DNA of 64,000 bases, taken from positions 1 to 64,000 of the forward strand of contig NZ_SMSK01000006.1 in assembly GCF_004354985.1 (NCBI RefSeq), written 5' to 3'. Source of the DNA: Segetibacter sp. 3557_3 (GTDB lineage Bacteria; Bacteroidota; Bacteroidia; Chitinophagales; Chitinophagaceae). The position numbers and the translations under genes are program-made. Below the pieces are notes generated by a model that saw nothing but the letters and a program-made list of their open reading frames with translations, ran no database searches and was not told where the DNA came from. Shown here in pieces: positions 47,331 through 56,670 of this stretch (its first letter is position 1; each line of letters begins with the position of its first letter).

Positions 47331-48782
47331 ATGAAGGAGCACTCTTTATTACAATCCTACCAGGATCAACCGGAAGTTTGGGATGAAATGTTTGGCTCCA
47401 ATGGGGTGCGATCGCAGTATCGGAATTTTGTATCTGCGATTGAAAACCTGCCCGAGCTGGAGATGACCCATAAAGATGAAATGGCCAAGAAGCTGTTCAT
47501 GAGCCAGGGCATCACCTTTACGGTGTACAGCAGCGGAGAGGGTATCGAAAAGATTTTTCCTTTTGACGTTATTCCCCGGATAATAACAAAAGACGAATGG
47601 GACGAAATCGAAGCAGGTATAAAGCAGCGGCTCCGGGCATTGAATGTATTTCTAAAAGACATCTATCATCTCCAGTTTATTATTAAGGACGGGATTATCC
47701 CTGCGCGACTCATTTATACTTGTCCCTACTTCTTAAGGGAAATGGTTAACGTAGATGTGCCATTTGACATATATACCCATATTGCGGGGGTGGACCTGAT
47801 TAGGGATGGCGACGGAAAGTTCTATGTGTTGGAAGATAACCTGCGAACGCCATCAGGGGTATCATATATGCTCGAGAACCGGAGTATCACTTACCGGATC
47901 TTTCCCGATCTCATACCAAAAAACAATGTCCGTTCAGTAAAAGAATACCCTGATCTACTGTTTAGAAATTTACAGGCAGTCGCCAACCGGCAAATCAGCG
48001 ATCCAACAGTCGTACTGCTAACCCCGGGTATTTATAATTCTGCCTATTTCGAACATACCACCCTCGCCCGGCTAATGGGTATCGAGCTGGTTGAAGGCAA
48101 AGACCTGATTGTAGACAACCATCATGTTTACATGAAAACAACCCGAGGGCTCAAACAAGTTGATGTGATTTACCGGCGGGTAGACGACGAGTTTATTGAT
48201 CCATTGGTGTTCAGACCCGATAGTATGCTTGGCGTACCAGGGATTTACTGGGCTTATCGCAAGGGCAATGTTGCTTTGGTAAACGCTCCCGGAAATGGTG
48301 TGGCCGACGACAAGGCCATCTATGCCTACGTGCCGGATATGATCCGGTATTACCTGAATGAAGAGCCTATACTCAAGAACGTTCCGACCTACCAGATGGA
48401 TAACCTTGACAGCCGCCAGCATGTATTTGAGAACATGAACCGGATGGTTATCAAAAGAACAAATGAGTCGGGCGGTTATGGTATGTTGATGGGTAATAGT
48501 GCCAGCGAAGAGGAAATGGAGAAGTTCAAAGCAGCGATAATTGCGGATCCCAGGGGCTTTATTGCACAGCCAATAATCAGCCTTTCTTCAACACCATGTT
48601 ATATCAATGGGGTATTACAACCGAGAAGGGTTGACCTCAGACCTTTTGCGCTCTATGGACCCGATGGAATAGACATCGTTCCGGGTGGTTTAACGAGGGT
48701 GGCCCTAAGGGAAGGGTCACTGGTGGTGAATTCGTCACAGGGCGGTGGCAGTAAAGACACCTGGGTACTCAATGGTGGTTAA
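47331..48782 (+). CDS. Circularly permuted ATP-grasp protein
   Basis: 483 residues of the circularly permuted ATP-grasp family (formerly DUF404/DUF407). Key segments are VIPRIITKDEWDEIEAGIKQR, YHLQFIIKDGIIPARLI, FYVLEDNLRTPSGVSYMLENR, DVIYRRVDDEFIDPL and KRTNESGGYGMLMG, with a C-terminal SSQGGGSKDTWVL. ATP-grasp enzymes form amide or thioester bonds through acyl-phosphates. With the alpha-E and transglutaminase genes that follow it forms a conserved trio, proposed from comparative genomics to make or remove a peptide tag or small peptide. Substrates are unknown. No signal peptide: cytoplasmic. Confidence 0.9.
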   Translation: MKEHSLLQSYQDQPEVWDEMFGSNGVRSQYRNFVSAIENLPELEMTHKDEMAKKLFMSQGITFTVYSSGEGIEKIFPFDVIPRIITKDEWDEIEAGIKQRLRALNVFLKDIYHLQFIIKDGIIPARLIYTCPYFLREMVNVDVPFDIYTHIAGVDLIRDGDGKFYVLEDNLRTPSGVSYMLENRSITYRIFPDLIPKNNVRSVKEYPDLLFRNLQAVANRQISDPTVVLLTPGIYNSAYFEHTTLARLMGIELVEGKDLIVDNHHVYMKTTRGLKQVDVIYRRVDDEFIDPLVFRPDSMLGVPGIYWAYRKGNVALVNAPGNGVADDKAIYAYVPDMIRYYLNEEPILKNVPTYQMDNLDSRQHVFENMNRMVIKRTNESGGYGMLMGNSASEEEMEKFKAAIIADPRGFIAQPIISLSSTPCYINGVLQPRRVDLRPFALYGPDGIDIVPGGLTRVALREGSLVVNSSQGGGSKDTWVLNGG

Positions 48783-48926
48783 TAGCCTTTACTAGCGAAC
48801 TGGCAATACATCAGGGGGAGAACAGTTCTTGCTTGTTCACGCCGGACGATACGATTGGTTCATCTAAAACATAGCGGGGGAGTAAAGGTACTCAGGCGCT
48901 AAATCACTTAAACCTAAACGATATAG

Positions 48927-49862
48927 ATGTTAAGCCGTGTTGCAGAAACTATTTACTGGCAGGCCAGGTATATGGAACGTACCAGTAGCATGCTACAGGT
49001 ATTGCGAACCAATTACATTGCCTCCCAGGACCAGGTACATAACTTTCCCTGGCGACCTATCATCTTACAATATGGCCAGCTTACAAACGATGAAGGGAAG
49101 GCTATTGAAAATGACTCGCGGCAGGTGCTGGAGTACCTGATATTCGATAAGAGCAATATCGGTTCTGCATATAACAATATTGTACAGGCCCGTGAAAATG
49201 CCAGGTCCATACAGGACCACATCACCAAAGAGGTTTGGCAGTGCCTAAACGACTTTTACCATTTTATTAAGGAACCGTATGTTGAGCAGGAAGTTAAGTT
49301 TGGTGACCCCCTCTCGGCCATCGATGAGATGATTAAAAAATGCCTGCTCTATACCGGAACGGTCGATAATACCATGACCAGGGATGAAGGCTTCACCTTT
49401 ATGAATATTGGTAAACTGCTGGAAAGGTCTATACAGATAACTGATGTTTTAAGAATTAAGCTTACCGACCTTAAACAGGAGGCAAATAACCCGGGAGGTG
49501 CCCCGGGATTGCGTTACCTGCTTTATTCACTGTACGGATTTGAGATCTTTCTGAAAACCTACAAGGGCAAGTTTAATGCGCAGAGTGTATTGCACCTGTT
49601 GTTGTACAACACCGATTTTCCGCATTCCGTGTTGTACAGCCTCGACAGGCTGTATCGCCTCTTCGAAAGGCTTAAGCCGGAAAGCTTGCCGGAGAATTAT
49701 GAGCAACTCGATTTCCTTATCGGCAAAACGATAAACAGCATCAAGTACACCCATATCAACACAGATAATCCCTTATCGCTGGGTGAGTTCTTATTTAAAG
49801 CCAGGACCGACCTTGTAGAGATCGCTGGTTCCTTTAGCAAATTCTATTTTGGTAAAACCTAA
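48927..49862 (+). CDS. Alpha-E domain protein (DUF403)
   Basis: 311 residues, almost wholly helical, of the alpha-E family: MLSRVAETIYWQARYMERT at the start is the family signature, with ARENARSIQDHITKEVWQCLN and FMNIGKLLERSIQITDVL in the middle. The family occurs beside circularly permuted ATP-grasp and transglutaminase genes, sometimes fused to them, and its biochemical role is unknown. It lies 144 nt after the ATP-grasp gene and 10 nt before the transglutaminase gene. Confidence 0.92.
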   Translation: MLSRVAETIYWQARYMERTSSMLQVLRTNYIASQDQVHNFPWRPIILQYGQLTNDEGKAIENDSRQVLEYLIFDKSNIGSAYNNIVQARENARSIQDHITKEVWQCLNDFYHFIKEPYVEQEVKFGDPLSAIDEMIKKCLLYTGTVDNTMTRDEGFTFMNIGKLLERSIQITDVLRIKLTDLKQEANNPGGAPGLRYLLYSLYGFEIFLKTYKGKFNAQSVLHLLLYNTDFPHSVLYSLDRLYRLFERLKPESLPENYEQLDFLIGKTINSIKYTHINTDNPLSLGEFLFKARTDLVEIAGSFSKFYFGKT

Positions 49863-49872
49863 TTGAGGCACT

Positions 49873-50853
49873 ATGGCATCCTATAAAATCATCCATGTTA
49901 CCCGTTACACCTATGCATCAACCGTAATCGACTGTACAAACCAGGTGATGCTTTACCCCATCGTTGATACAAACCTGGAGGTTAAGAAACACGAGGTTAA
50001 GATTTCCCATAATCCTGTAATCGAAACCTTTGTTGATTACTTTGGCAACTATATCGGTGTTTTTTCGGTTATTAAGCCACATACCGAATTGCTTATTGAG
50101 TCAATCGCAGACGTAGAGACGAAACCCGTGCAACCGCCCATTGATGGTATACCGGCTGCCGAACAATGGCAGCACCTTTACGATTTGAAAGATCATGTTT
50201 TGTATATGGACTTCCTGACCAAACAGCCTTTTCCGTCAGAAGAAGAGGTTCGGGGCGAACTAAACTCCCTCATCGATTATTCAAAATCGCCATTGCAAAA
50301 CGGACAGGCTCTGTCGAGCTATGTTTACAACAACTTCAATTATCAGAAAGGGGTCACAAACGTGGAGACGCCCACGGAAGAAGTGTGGCGACTAAAGGCC
50401 GGGGTATGTCAGGACTTTGCGCACATCCTGCTGGTGTTTTTAAGAATGTATGATATTCCGGCACGGTACATCAGTGGTTACATCTGTCCGAAAGATAAAG
50501 AGATGCGGGGCGAAGGGGCGACACACGCGTGGGTTGAAGCGCACATCCCAGGCTACGGCTGGCTTGGACTTGACCCAACAAATAACTGTATTGTAAATGA
50601 CCGCCATGTTAGGCTTGCAGTGGGCAGAAACTTTTATGATTGCACCCCTGTGAAAGGTACTTATAAGGGTTCCGGCGAACACACCCTTGAAGTGTCTGTA
50701 GAGATCACGAATGGGAATGTTAGGCGTTCGGAAGAAAGGCCTACCCTGCCAGTGTTTAACTACCAGGCCAAGAATCCGGGCGAACCAATTAACTCCTATC
50801 GCCACTATCTTGAAGTACAACAAAAACAACAACAGCAACAACAGCAGCAATAA
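49873..50853 (+). CDS. Bacterial transglutaminase-like cysteine protease with poly-Gln tail
   Basis: 326 residues. An N-terminal beta domain of bacterial transglutaminases (YKIIHVTRYTYASTV to about 100) precedes the transglutaminase core with a complete triad: Cys179 in GVCQDFAH, His218 in THAWVEA and Asp234 in GLDPTNN. The family mostly hydrolyses peptide or isopeptide bonds. The last 11 residues are QQK plus eight Gln, encoded by a CAA/CAG run, outside the conserved fold. No signal peptide is seen. Co-transcription with the alpha-E gene is near certain, given the 10-nt gap. Confidence 0.92.
   Translation: MASYKIIHVTRYTYASTVIDCTNQVMLYPIVDTNLEVKKHEVKISHNPVIETFVDYFGNYIGVFSVIKPHTELLIESIADVETKPVQPPIDGIPAAEQWQHLYDLKDHVLYMDFLTKQPFPSEEEVRGELNSLIDYSKSPLQNGQALSSYVYNNFNYQKGVTNVETPTEEVWRLKAGVCQDFAHILLVFLRMYDIPARYISGYICPKDKEMRGEGATHAWVEAHIPGYGWLGLDPTNNCIVNDRHVRLAVGRNFYDCTPVKGTYKGSGEHTLEVSVEITNGNVRRSEERPTLPVFNYQAKNPGEPINSYRHYLEVQQKQQQQQQQQ
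50818..50850 (+). repeat. CAA/CAG microsatellite coding poly-Gln
   Basis: Ten Gln codons (CAA or CAG) interrupted by one AAA at the very 3' end of the transglutaminase gene. Mixed codons reduce slippage, but length change remains possible. Confidence 0.9.
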
Positions 50854-51134
50854 CAGCTGAGTTGCGTGTTTTAGCCGCCATTATACCGGCTGACAAATTA
50901 ATCGAAACTAAACTTACTCCCAACAGGCAGGTTTGCAGGTGGAACCTTATTGCCACACAGGTATGCTATGTCTGCCGGGTAGTGCAGCCATGCCGCACCA
51001 ATCGTTCCATAACCTTCGGCTTTAGCTTATCAAAATGCATGGCGGTAAGTTGAATTACCCTCCGAATCCATTTGCTCATACTTACCCGGCATAAACTGAT
51101 CGGAATCCTCCTGTTATCAAAAAGGCATTAACCA
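50854..51134. other. Intergenic region after the transglutaminase gene
   Basis: About 280 nt. No gene, strong hairpin or repeat copy was recognised. The phrase ACCCGGCATAAACTGAT near 51084 recalls the left part of repeat copy D (ACCCGGCATAAGTTCAT) but lacks the repeat core. Confidence 0.35.
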
Positions 51135-51142
51135 TACCTTTG
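51135..51142 (+). promoter_or_regulatory. Promoter candidate for the enoyl-CoA hydratase gene
   Basis: TACCTTTG is a perfect -7 box 21 nt before the ATG at 51164. A TTG inside it (51140) would be an in-frame start, but lying in the promoter it cannot be used, which supports the ATG. The -33 element is weak. Confidence 0.5.
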
Positions 51143-51163
51143 AATGGATTAAACCAATGCCGT

Positions 51164-51940
51164 ATGTACGAAACGCTTTTGACCTCGTTAAAAGAAAACA
51201 TCCTTACGATCACCATCAACCGACCAACAAAACTTAATGCAGTAAACCGGCAGGTCATGCACGAGCTGGGCCTTGTTGTTGAAGAGGTTTATAACGACCC
51301 CTCCGTACGATCTGTATTGTTAACTGGTGCCGGTGATAAAGCGTTTGTTGCAGGTGCTGATATCAGCGAGTTTATGGGATTGTCTGTAGAAGATGGCAAA
51401 GCGGTAGCAAGAACCGGGCAGGAACTTTTCATGAAAATTGAACGATCCCCTAAACCCATTGTAGCTGCAGTTAATGGTTTTGCACTGGGGGGTGGTTGTG
51501 AATTAGCGATGGCCTGCCATTTTCGTGTAGCAAGTGAAAATGCACGTTTCGGACAACCCGAGGTAAACCTTGGCCTGATACCCGGTTATGGCGGAACACA
51601 ACGCCTGGTACAACTGATTGGAAAAGGCCGGGCCCTGGAAATGATGCTTACCGGCAATATGATCACGGCAGGTGTCGCACTCCAATATGGACTGGTAAAT
51701 GCCGTTGTAAAATCAGAGGAGCTTATCGCTAATGCACGGGCGTTGTTGGTTACCATCAACTCGAAGGCACCACGTGCATTAAGCATGTGCATAGAGGCAG
51801 CAAACGCAGTTTTTGATGAGTCAAGCAACGGCTACGAAGCTGAACTTAATAGTTTTGGGGCCTGTTTTGGAACAAAAGATATGCAGGAGGGTACCGCAGC
51901 TTTCCTCGAAAAACGCAAGCCGCTATTTACCGGCAACTAA
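51164..51940 (+). CDS. Enoyl-CoA hydratase/isomerase family protein
   Basis: 258 residues of the crotonase superfamily. Seen are INRPTKLNAVN, the oxyanion-hole AGADISEFMG and GFALGGGCELAMACHFRVA (first Glu), and FGQPEVNLGLIPGYGGTQRL (second Glu). Both catalytic glutamates of true enoyl-CoA hydratases are present, so hydration of enoyl-CoA in beta-oxidation is likely. The start at 51164 is fixed by the promoter box just upstream and by family length. Single gene. Confidence 0.92.
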   Translation: MYETLLTSLKENILTITINRPTKLNAVNRQVMHELGLVVEEVYNDPSVRSVLLTGAGDKAFVAGADISEFMGLSVEDGKAVARTGQELFMKIERSPKPIVAAVNGFALGGGCELAMACHFRVASENARFGQPEVNLGLIPGYGGTQRLVQLIGKGRALEMMLTGNMITAGVALQYGLVNAVVKSEELIANARALLVTINSKAPRALSMCIEAANAVFDESSNGYEAELNSFGACFGTKDMQEGTAAFLEKRKPLFTGN

Positions 51941-52119
51941 ACATCAGCATATTCCACTAACGATCTTATCCAACGCGACAAACTGGGTTGTGCCTGCAGA
52001 TAGAAGGACGTCCATATACGTCATTTAAGGCAGGCAGCTTATATCTTTTAAGGCGGCCAGTAGTCACCTTCACCATTGGCCGTATACATTTGAGTCCTTT
52101 AAAACGTAGTGTGAAAACT

Positions 52120-52127
52120 TACCTTTG
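52120..52127 (+). promoter_or_regulatory. fumC promoter candidate, -7 box
   Basis: TACCTTTG, a perfect TAnnTTTG, 30 nt before the fumC ATG. The -33 region holds TTTA near 52098 rather than TTG. Confidence 0.5.
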
Positions 52128-52157
52128 CGCTCTAAATACATCACTAAATAAACCGAA

Positions 52158-53564
52158 ATGGAATACCGTATAGAAAAAGATACGATGGGTGAAGTAAATG
52201 TACCCGCCGATGTGTACTGGGGAGCCCAGACTCAGCGTAGTATAGAAAACTTTAAAATAGCACAGGACACCAACCGTATGCCCCGCGAAATTATCCGGGC
52301 CTTTGCCTACCTGAAAAAGGCTGCGGCAATTACAAATTTCGAGGCCGGAGTTCTGCCCAAAGAAAAATCTGATTTGATCGGCCAGGTCTGTGATGAAATT
52401 TTATCGGGCAAGCTGGATGACCAATTCCCTCTTGTGGTTTGGCAAACAGGCAGTGGTACACAAAGCAATATGAACGTAAATGAAGTGGTTGCTTACCGAG
52501 GTCACGTTTTAAAGGGCGGTCAACTTACTGACAAAGAAAAATTCCTGCACCCAAATGACGACGTAAATAAGTCGCAGTCGTCCAACGATACGTTTCCTAC
52601 AGCGATGCACATTGCTGCATACAAAACGCTAACAGAAGTCACCATTCCCGGCATCGAAAAACTTCGCGATACCCTTGCTGCAAAAAGTAAAGAGCATATG
52701 CAGGTGGTTAAAATTGGGCGTACCCACTTTATGGATGCCACACCCCTGACGCTGGGGCAGGAGATCAGTGGTTACGTAAGTCAATTGAACCATGGGTTAA
52801 AAGCAATCAAAAATACCCTGGAGCACCTTAGCGAGCTTGCACTCGGTGGAACAGCAGTTGGTACGGGTATTAACACCCCTCCAAACTATTCGGAGAATGT
52901 GGCCCGTCACATAGCTTCACTTACAGCGCTTCCATTTGTTACTGCCGAAAACAAATTTGAGGCACTTGCGGCGCATGATGCAATCGTAGAGGCACATGGT
53001 GCCTTAAAAACGGTTGCAGCAAGCCTGATGAAAATTGCAAATGATATCAGGATGTTGTCAAGTGGCCCTCGCAGCGGTATTGGTGAATTGTTTATACCCG
53101 ACAATGAGCCCGGCTCCTCGATAATGCCCGGCAAAGTCAATCCAACCCAGTCGGAAGCACTAACCATGATTGCCGCACAGGTGATGGGCAATGATGTTGC
53201 GATAAACATCGGCGGCTCCCTTGGTCATTTTGAACTGAATGTATTTAAGCCTTTGATGATCTATAATTTCCTGCACAGTGCGCGGCTTATTGGTGAAGGT
53301 TGCGTGAGCTTCAACGACAAATGTGCTGCCGGCCTGGAGCCAATCCCGGCAAATATCAAAACCCATGTTGACAATAGTCTCATGCTGGTAACCGCACTCA
53401 ATACAAAAATTGGTTATTATAAAGCGGCTGAAATCGCTCAAAAAGCACACAAAGAAGGTACCACCTTAAAAGAAATGGCAGTGAAACTTGGTTACCTCAC
53501 GGAAGGGGAATTCGACGAGGCTGTAATACCAGCCAACATGGTTGGCGATCTATCAAAAGCATAA
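52158..53564 (+). CDS. fumC: Fumarate hydratase, class II
   Basis: Hydrates fumarate to malate in the TCA cycle without an iron-sulfur cluster. 468 residues with [14 protein letters not shown], the [11 protein letters not shown] region, [18 protein letters not shown] (catalytic His) and the superfamily signature [11 protein letters not shown] at 319-329. Length and all signatures are canonical. It is monocistronic, followed by a 109-bp inverted repeat. Confidence 0.97.
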   Translation: MEYRIEKDTMGEVNVPADVYWGAQTQRSIENFKIAQDTNRMPREIIRAFAYLKKAAAITNFEAGVLPKEKSDLIGQVCDEILSGKLDDQFPLVVWQTGSGTQSNMNVNEVVAYRGHVLKGGQLTDKEKFLHPNDDVNKSQSSNDTFPTAMHIAAYKTLTEVTIPGIEKLRDTLAAKSKEHMQVVKIGRTHFMDATPLTLGQEISGYVSQLNHGLKAIKNTLEHLSELALGGTAVGTGINTPPNYSENVARHIASLTALPFVTAENKFEALAAHDAIVEAHGALKTVAASLMKIANDIRMLSSGPRSGIGELFIPDNEPGSSIMPGKVNPTQSEALTMIAAQVMGNDVAINIGGSLGHFELNVFKPLMIYNFLHSARLIGEGCVSFNDKCAAGLEPIPANIKTHVDNSLMLVTALNTKIGYYKAAEIAQKAHKEGTTLKEMAVKLGYLTEGEFDEAVIPANMVGDLSKA

Positions 53565-53579
53565 TGTAATATCCGGAAC

Positions 53580-53688
53580 ATGCCGTTTAGTTAAGCAGTA
53601 AATTCTTCTTGTTGCCTCAACATTCACCGGGTGAAGCTTCACAGGTGAGGTTCCCACAACAATAAACGGATGCTTAACTAAACGACAT
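53580..53688. repeat. 109-bp inverted repeat after fumC
   Basis: Arms ATGCCGTTTAGTTAAGCA (53580-53597) and TGCTTAACTAAACGACAT (53671-53688) pair over 18 bp with one mismatch. The 73-nt interior holds further matching pairs (TTGTTG with CAACAA, CCTC with GAGG, TTCAC with GTGAA). It lies 16 nt after the fumC stop. There is no T-run and no target-site duplication, so a plain terminator or a clear MITE is not supported. The rest of 53689-53889 shows no gene. Confidence 0.7.
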
Positions 53689-53889
53689 TGGCCTACGATG
53701 GCTTGGTGCAAGCTGCAGGAGGGAGGGGCACCCGATCCCGGTGCTTGCAGAATCATGGCAACGGCATACCCTGGATAACAGATATCTTCCAGGTTTAATG
53801 CCATTTACTGGTTTACCCGAAACCATTCCGCAAAACGGCTACAATTAACAATACGCTCGCCAACTAAAGGCGGCGAGAACTACAACACT

Positions 53890-54888
53890 ATGAAAATTGC
53901 ATTCTTCTCCACCCAACCTTATGATAAACTGTTTTTCCAGGCACACAATGCCACTTTCGATATGGAACTTCAGTTTTTTACGGAACCATTGTCAGCTGAA
54001 ACAACCGGCCTCGCGCAGGGGTCTGATGCCGTATGTGTATTCGTAAATGACAAACTCAACGCAGCAGTTATCGAAAAACTATCTGCAATCGGAATCAGGG
54101 TGATCGCCCTTCGATGTGCAGGGTTCAACAATGTGGACCTTGTTGCGGCAAAGCAGATGGGCCTACGCGTTTGCAGGGTGCCGTCTTATTCACCCGAGGC
54201 GGTTGCGGAACATGCGGTAGCGATGATCTTAACCCTTAACAGGAAAACGCATAAGGCTTACAACCGGGTACGGGAACAAAACTTTTCGATCGACGGTTTA
54301 CTGGGCTTTGATATTCGTGGTAAAACGGTTGGTGTTATCGGAACAGGAAACATCGGACGGAGTTTCTGTAAGATTATGACAGGTTTCGGGGCAGAGGTAA
54401 TTGCTTTTGACCTTATCGCAAGCCGCGACGTTGAGGCACTCGGGGTAAAATATCTTCCATTAGTAGACATCCTCGACCAGGCCGACATCATTTCGTTGCA
54501 CTGCCCCTTAAACGAGCAAACCCGGCACATCATTAACGATGAAACAATCAGCATGATGAAGGACGGGGTAATGATCATCAATACAAGCCGGGGTGGCCTT
54601 GTTGATACCAGGGCGGCCATAAAGGCCTTAAAAACAAAAAAGATCGGCTACCTGGGGATCGATGTTTACGAGCAGGAAGAAAAGCTGTTTTTTCACGACC
54701 TGTCGACAAACATCATAGATGATGATGTTATCAGCAGGCTTATGAGCTTCCCAAATGTACTGGTAACCGCTCACCAGGGATTTTTCACCCGCGAGGCGCT
54801 GGATGAGATAGCAGCGACTACCTTACAAAATGTTCAAAATTTATTGCTGTCGAACAATTTAGTCGCGCAATCTACGTTACTCGCTTAA
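53890..54888 (+). CDS. ldhA: D-lactate dehydrogenase (2-hydroxyacid dehydrogenase)
   Basis: 332 residues of the D-2-hydroxyacid dehydrogenase family, close to E. coli LdhA. Seen are ALRCAGFNNVDL, SPEAVAEHAVAMIL, the NAD site GVIGTGNIGRSF, NTSRGGLVD (substrate Arg), and the LdhA-like DVYEQEEKLFFHDLS with the acid-base His in TAHQGFFT. It reduces pyruvate to D-lactate with NADH, a fermentative redox outlet. Single gene. Confidence 0.92.
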   Translation: MKIAFFSTQPYDKLFFQAHNATFDMELQFFTEPLSAETTGLAQGSDAVCVFVNDKLNAAVIEKLSAIGIRVIALRCAGFNNVDLVAAKQMGLRVCRVPSYSPEAVAEHAVAMILTLNRKTHKAYNRVREQNFSIDGLLGFDIRGKTVGVIGTGNIGRSFCKIMTGFGAEVIAFDLIASRDVEALGVKYLPLVDILDQADIISLHCPLNEQTRHIINDETISMMKDGVMIINTSRGGLVDTRAAIKALKTKKIGYLGIDVYEQEEKLFFHDLSTNIIDDDVISRLMSFPNVLVTAHQGFFTREALDEIAATTLQNVQNLLLSNNLVAQSTLLA

Positions 54889-55094
54889 TAACCGGTTATT
54901 AATCCAACATTCCGGCATCACAATGCCGTATTTTCTTCTGCGCTATTGCCATCTGCACACAACCTTAACAGTTGATAAAATTGAGGGCTGTTAATCGGCT
55001 GGTCAGCGATTTTTTTGAAGTCGGGCAGCGCAAGGCATCTTAGAAAACTCTAAGCGGTAGGATTTGTTTCATTAAAAAACTTTTTCTTTGTTCC

Positions 55095-56585
55095 ATGAAA
55101 GTTATCAAGCATTTTACCCTGGTATTGGCGACCGTCCTGTTGTTTTGGGCATGCCAGAAGGAGTATAGTTTAGAAGGCTCCGGCGCCAATGGTGTAGCAA
55201 CGGGAAGCTTAAAAGATACCTCAAATAATTGCCTTCCGATTACGGTATTTGGCACCTACCTGCAAGACTCTACATTAACAGACAGCAATTATGTATTGGT
55301 TCAGGCAAACATCACCAATCCCGGATCATACGTAATCTTTACCGATGTTGTAAATGGCATCTCATTCAGAGATTCAGGCTTTATCCCAACAACCGGTCTT
55401 CAGACATTTAAATTAAAGGGGCGTGGAAAGCCGGTGCTCACGGGTCCAAATGACTACACCTTAAGCTTTGGTACAAGCCTGTGTTCGTTTAGTGTAGTTA
55501 CGGGCGTTTCAGGTTCAGCAGCCAACTTTACACTTGGCACAACAGCAGGCGCCTGCACGCAAGCAAACGTACAAGGCACTTACCAGATTGGCAGCCCTTT
55601 GTCAACGAATAATAGGGTAGTTATAAATCTAACCGTAACTACACCCGGCACATACAGTATCACTACAACAACAGCCGGCGGTATGTCGTTCAGGGCGACA
55701 GGTACATTTGTTACTACCGGACCGCAAACAGTGACTCTTCAGGGTACCGGTACCCCTACAACAGCAGGAAACAACACCATTACCTTAACCGCCGGAGGAA
55801 GCAGCTGTACATTCAATGTAAACGTTACCCAGGCCGGTCCTGCTGCAGCTTTCGCGCTTGGTACTGCCGGTAATTGCTCCAGCACAGTTGCTCAGGGCAC
55901 CTACGCAACGGGTACAGCCTTAACGCCCGCAAACCGCGCAGATGTTTCGGTTAACGTAACCACACCAGGAACTTATCAGATTAGCTCTACTCCTGTTTCA
56001 GGCATTACTTTCACGGGGAGCGGTGTATTCACAACAACAGGTGTACAAACAGTAACCTTAACTGCATCAGGAACACCAACAACGGCTGGTCCGGCTACGA
56101 TAGCCCTCACAGGTGGCGGAACAACCTGTTCTTTCATTGTTAACGTAACTGCCGGTTCAGGCGGCGGCAATATCAACCAGTCTGACAGCGCATGGTCTTT
56201 CAACCAGGGAACTACCTTTTTCAGGGGAAAAATTGATACTGCGTTCACCGCAACGATACCTGGACTGGGTTTCGCGCTGGTACTTTTCGGGCCGTCAACA
56301 AACGTACCTGGCGACACGTTGGAAATTGATATATTATTCCCAGGCACCTCTATACAGCCTGGAACTTATCCAACCGTTAGCAGCAGTATATTCAATTTTT
56401 ACAGCGCTGCAGGAGACATCTACGCAGCGGATCCACAAACTACGGGTGTAGTAACAAACGTGGTTGTCACCAGCTATGCACCCCTGACAAGGATTATAGA
56501 GGGTACCTTTAGCGGAACAGCTAAAAATGCTACTGGTGCCAATGTTCCAATTACAAACGGGAAGTTTAGGGCTGTGGTTAATTAG
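55095..56585 (+). CDS. Lipoprotein with three Cys-paired beta repeats
   Basis: 496 residues. The leader ends in FWAC (lipid Cys20). Three repeats of about 100 residues follow (about 36-138, 145-248, 252-354). Each opens with a Cys-containing segment (NNCLPITVFGTY, GACTQANVQGTY, GNCSSTVAQGTY) and goes on with an NPGSY/TPGTY turn, GISF or GMSF, a TTGxQT strand, and a closing Cys (LCSF, SCTF, TCSF). Two Cys per repeat suggest a disulfide in each Ig-like domain. A C-terminal domain (about 365-496) is unrelated to them. Probably a surface or periplasmic binding protein; no named family is recognised. Confidence 0.85.
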   Translation: MKVIKHFTLVLATVLLFWACQKEYSLEGSGANGVATGSLKDTSNNCLPITVFGTYLQDSTLTDSNYVLVQANITNPGSYVIFTDVVNGISFRDSGFIPTTGLQTFKLKGRGKPVLTGPNDYTLSFGTSLCSFSVVTGVSGSAANFTLGTTAGACTQANVQGTYQIGSPLSTNNRVVINLTVTTPGTYSITTTTAGGMSFRATGTFVTTGPQTVTLQGTGTPTTAGNNTITLTAGGSSCTFNVNVTQAGPAAAFALGTAGNCSSTVAQGTYATGTALTPANRADVSVNVTTPGTYQISSTPVSGITFTGSGVFTTTGVQTVTLTASGTPTTAGPATIALTGGGTTCSFIVNVTAGSGGGNINQSDSAWSFNQGTTFFRGKIDTAFTATIPGLGFALVLFGPSTNVPGDTLEIDILFPGTSIQPGTYPTVSSSIFNFYSAAGDIYAADPQTTGVVTNVVVTSYAPLTRIIEGTFSGTAKNATGANVPITNGKFRAVVN

Positions 56586-56603
56586 AACCTCAGCATGAAT
56601 AAG

Positions 56604-56640
56604 AAAGGGTTGTTATCGCAGAACGGTGACAACCCTTTTT
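56604..56640 (+). terminator. Terminator after the repeat lipoprotein
   Basis: AAAGGGTTGT and ACAACCCTTT pair over 10 bp around a 13-nt loop that can form extra pairs, followed by T residues. Confidence 0.82.
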
Positions 56641-56670
56641 ATTATCGGTAGCCGGTGTTGGGTGTGGAGG

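Noticed and set aside
53580-53688. Insertion sequence or MITE with target duplication
   Set aside because: No transposase and no matching direct repeats at the flanks; kept only as an unexplained inverted repeat.
53553-53804. 83-codon minus-strand frame across the inverted repeat after fumC
   Set aside because: It overlaps the fumC 3' end and the palindrome; sequence looks random.
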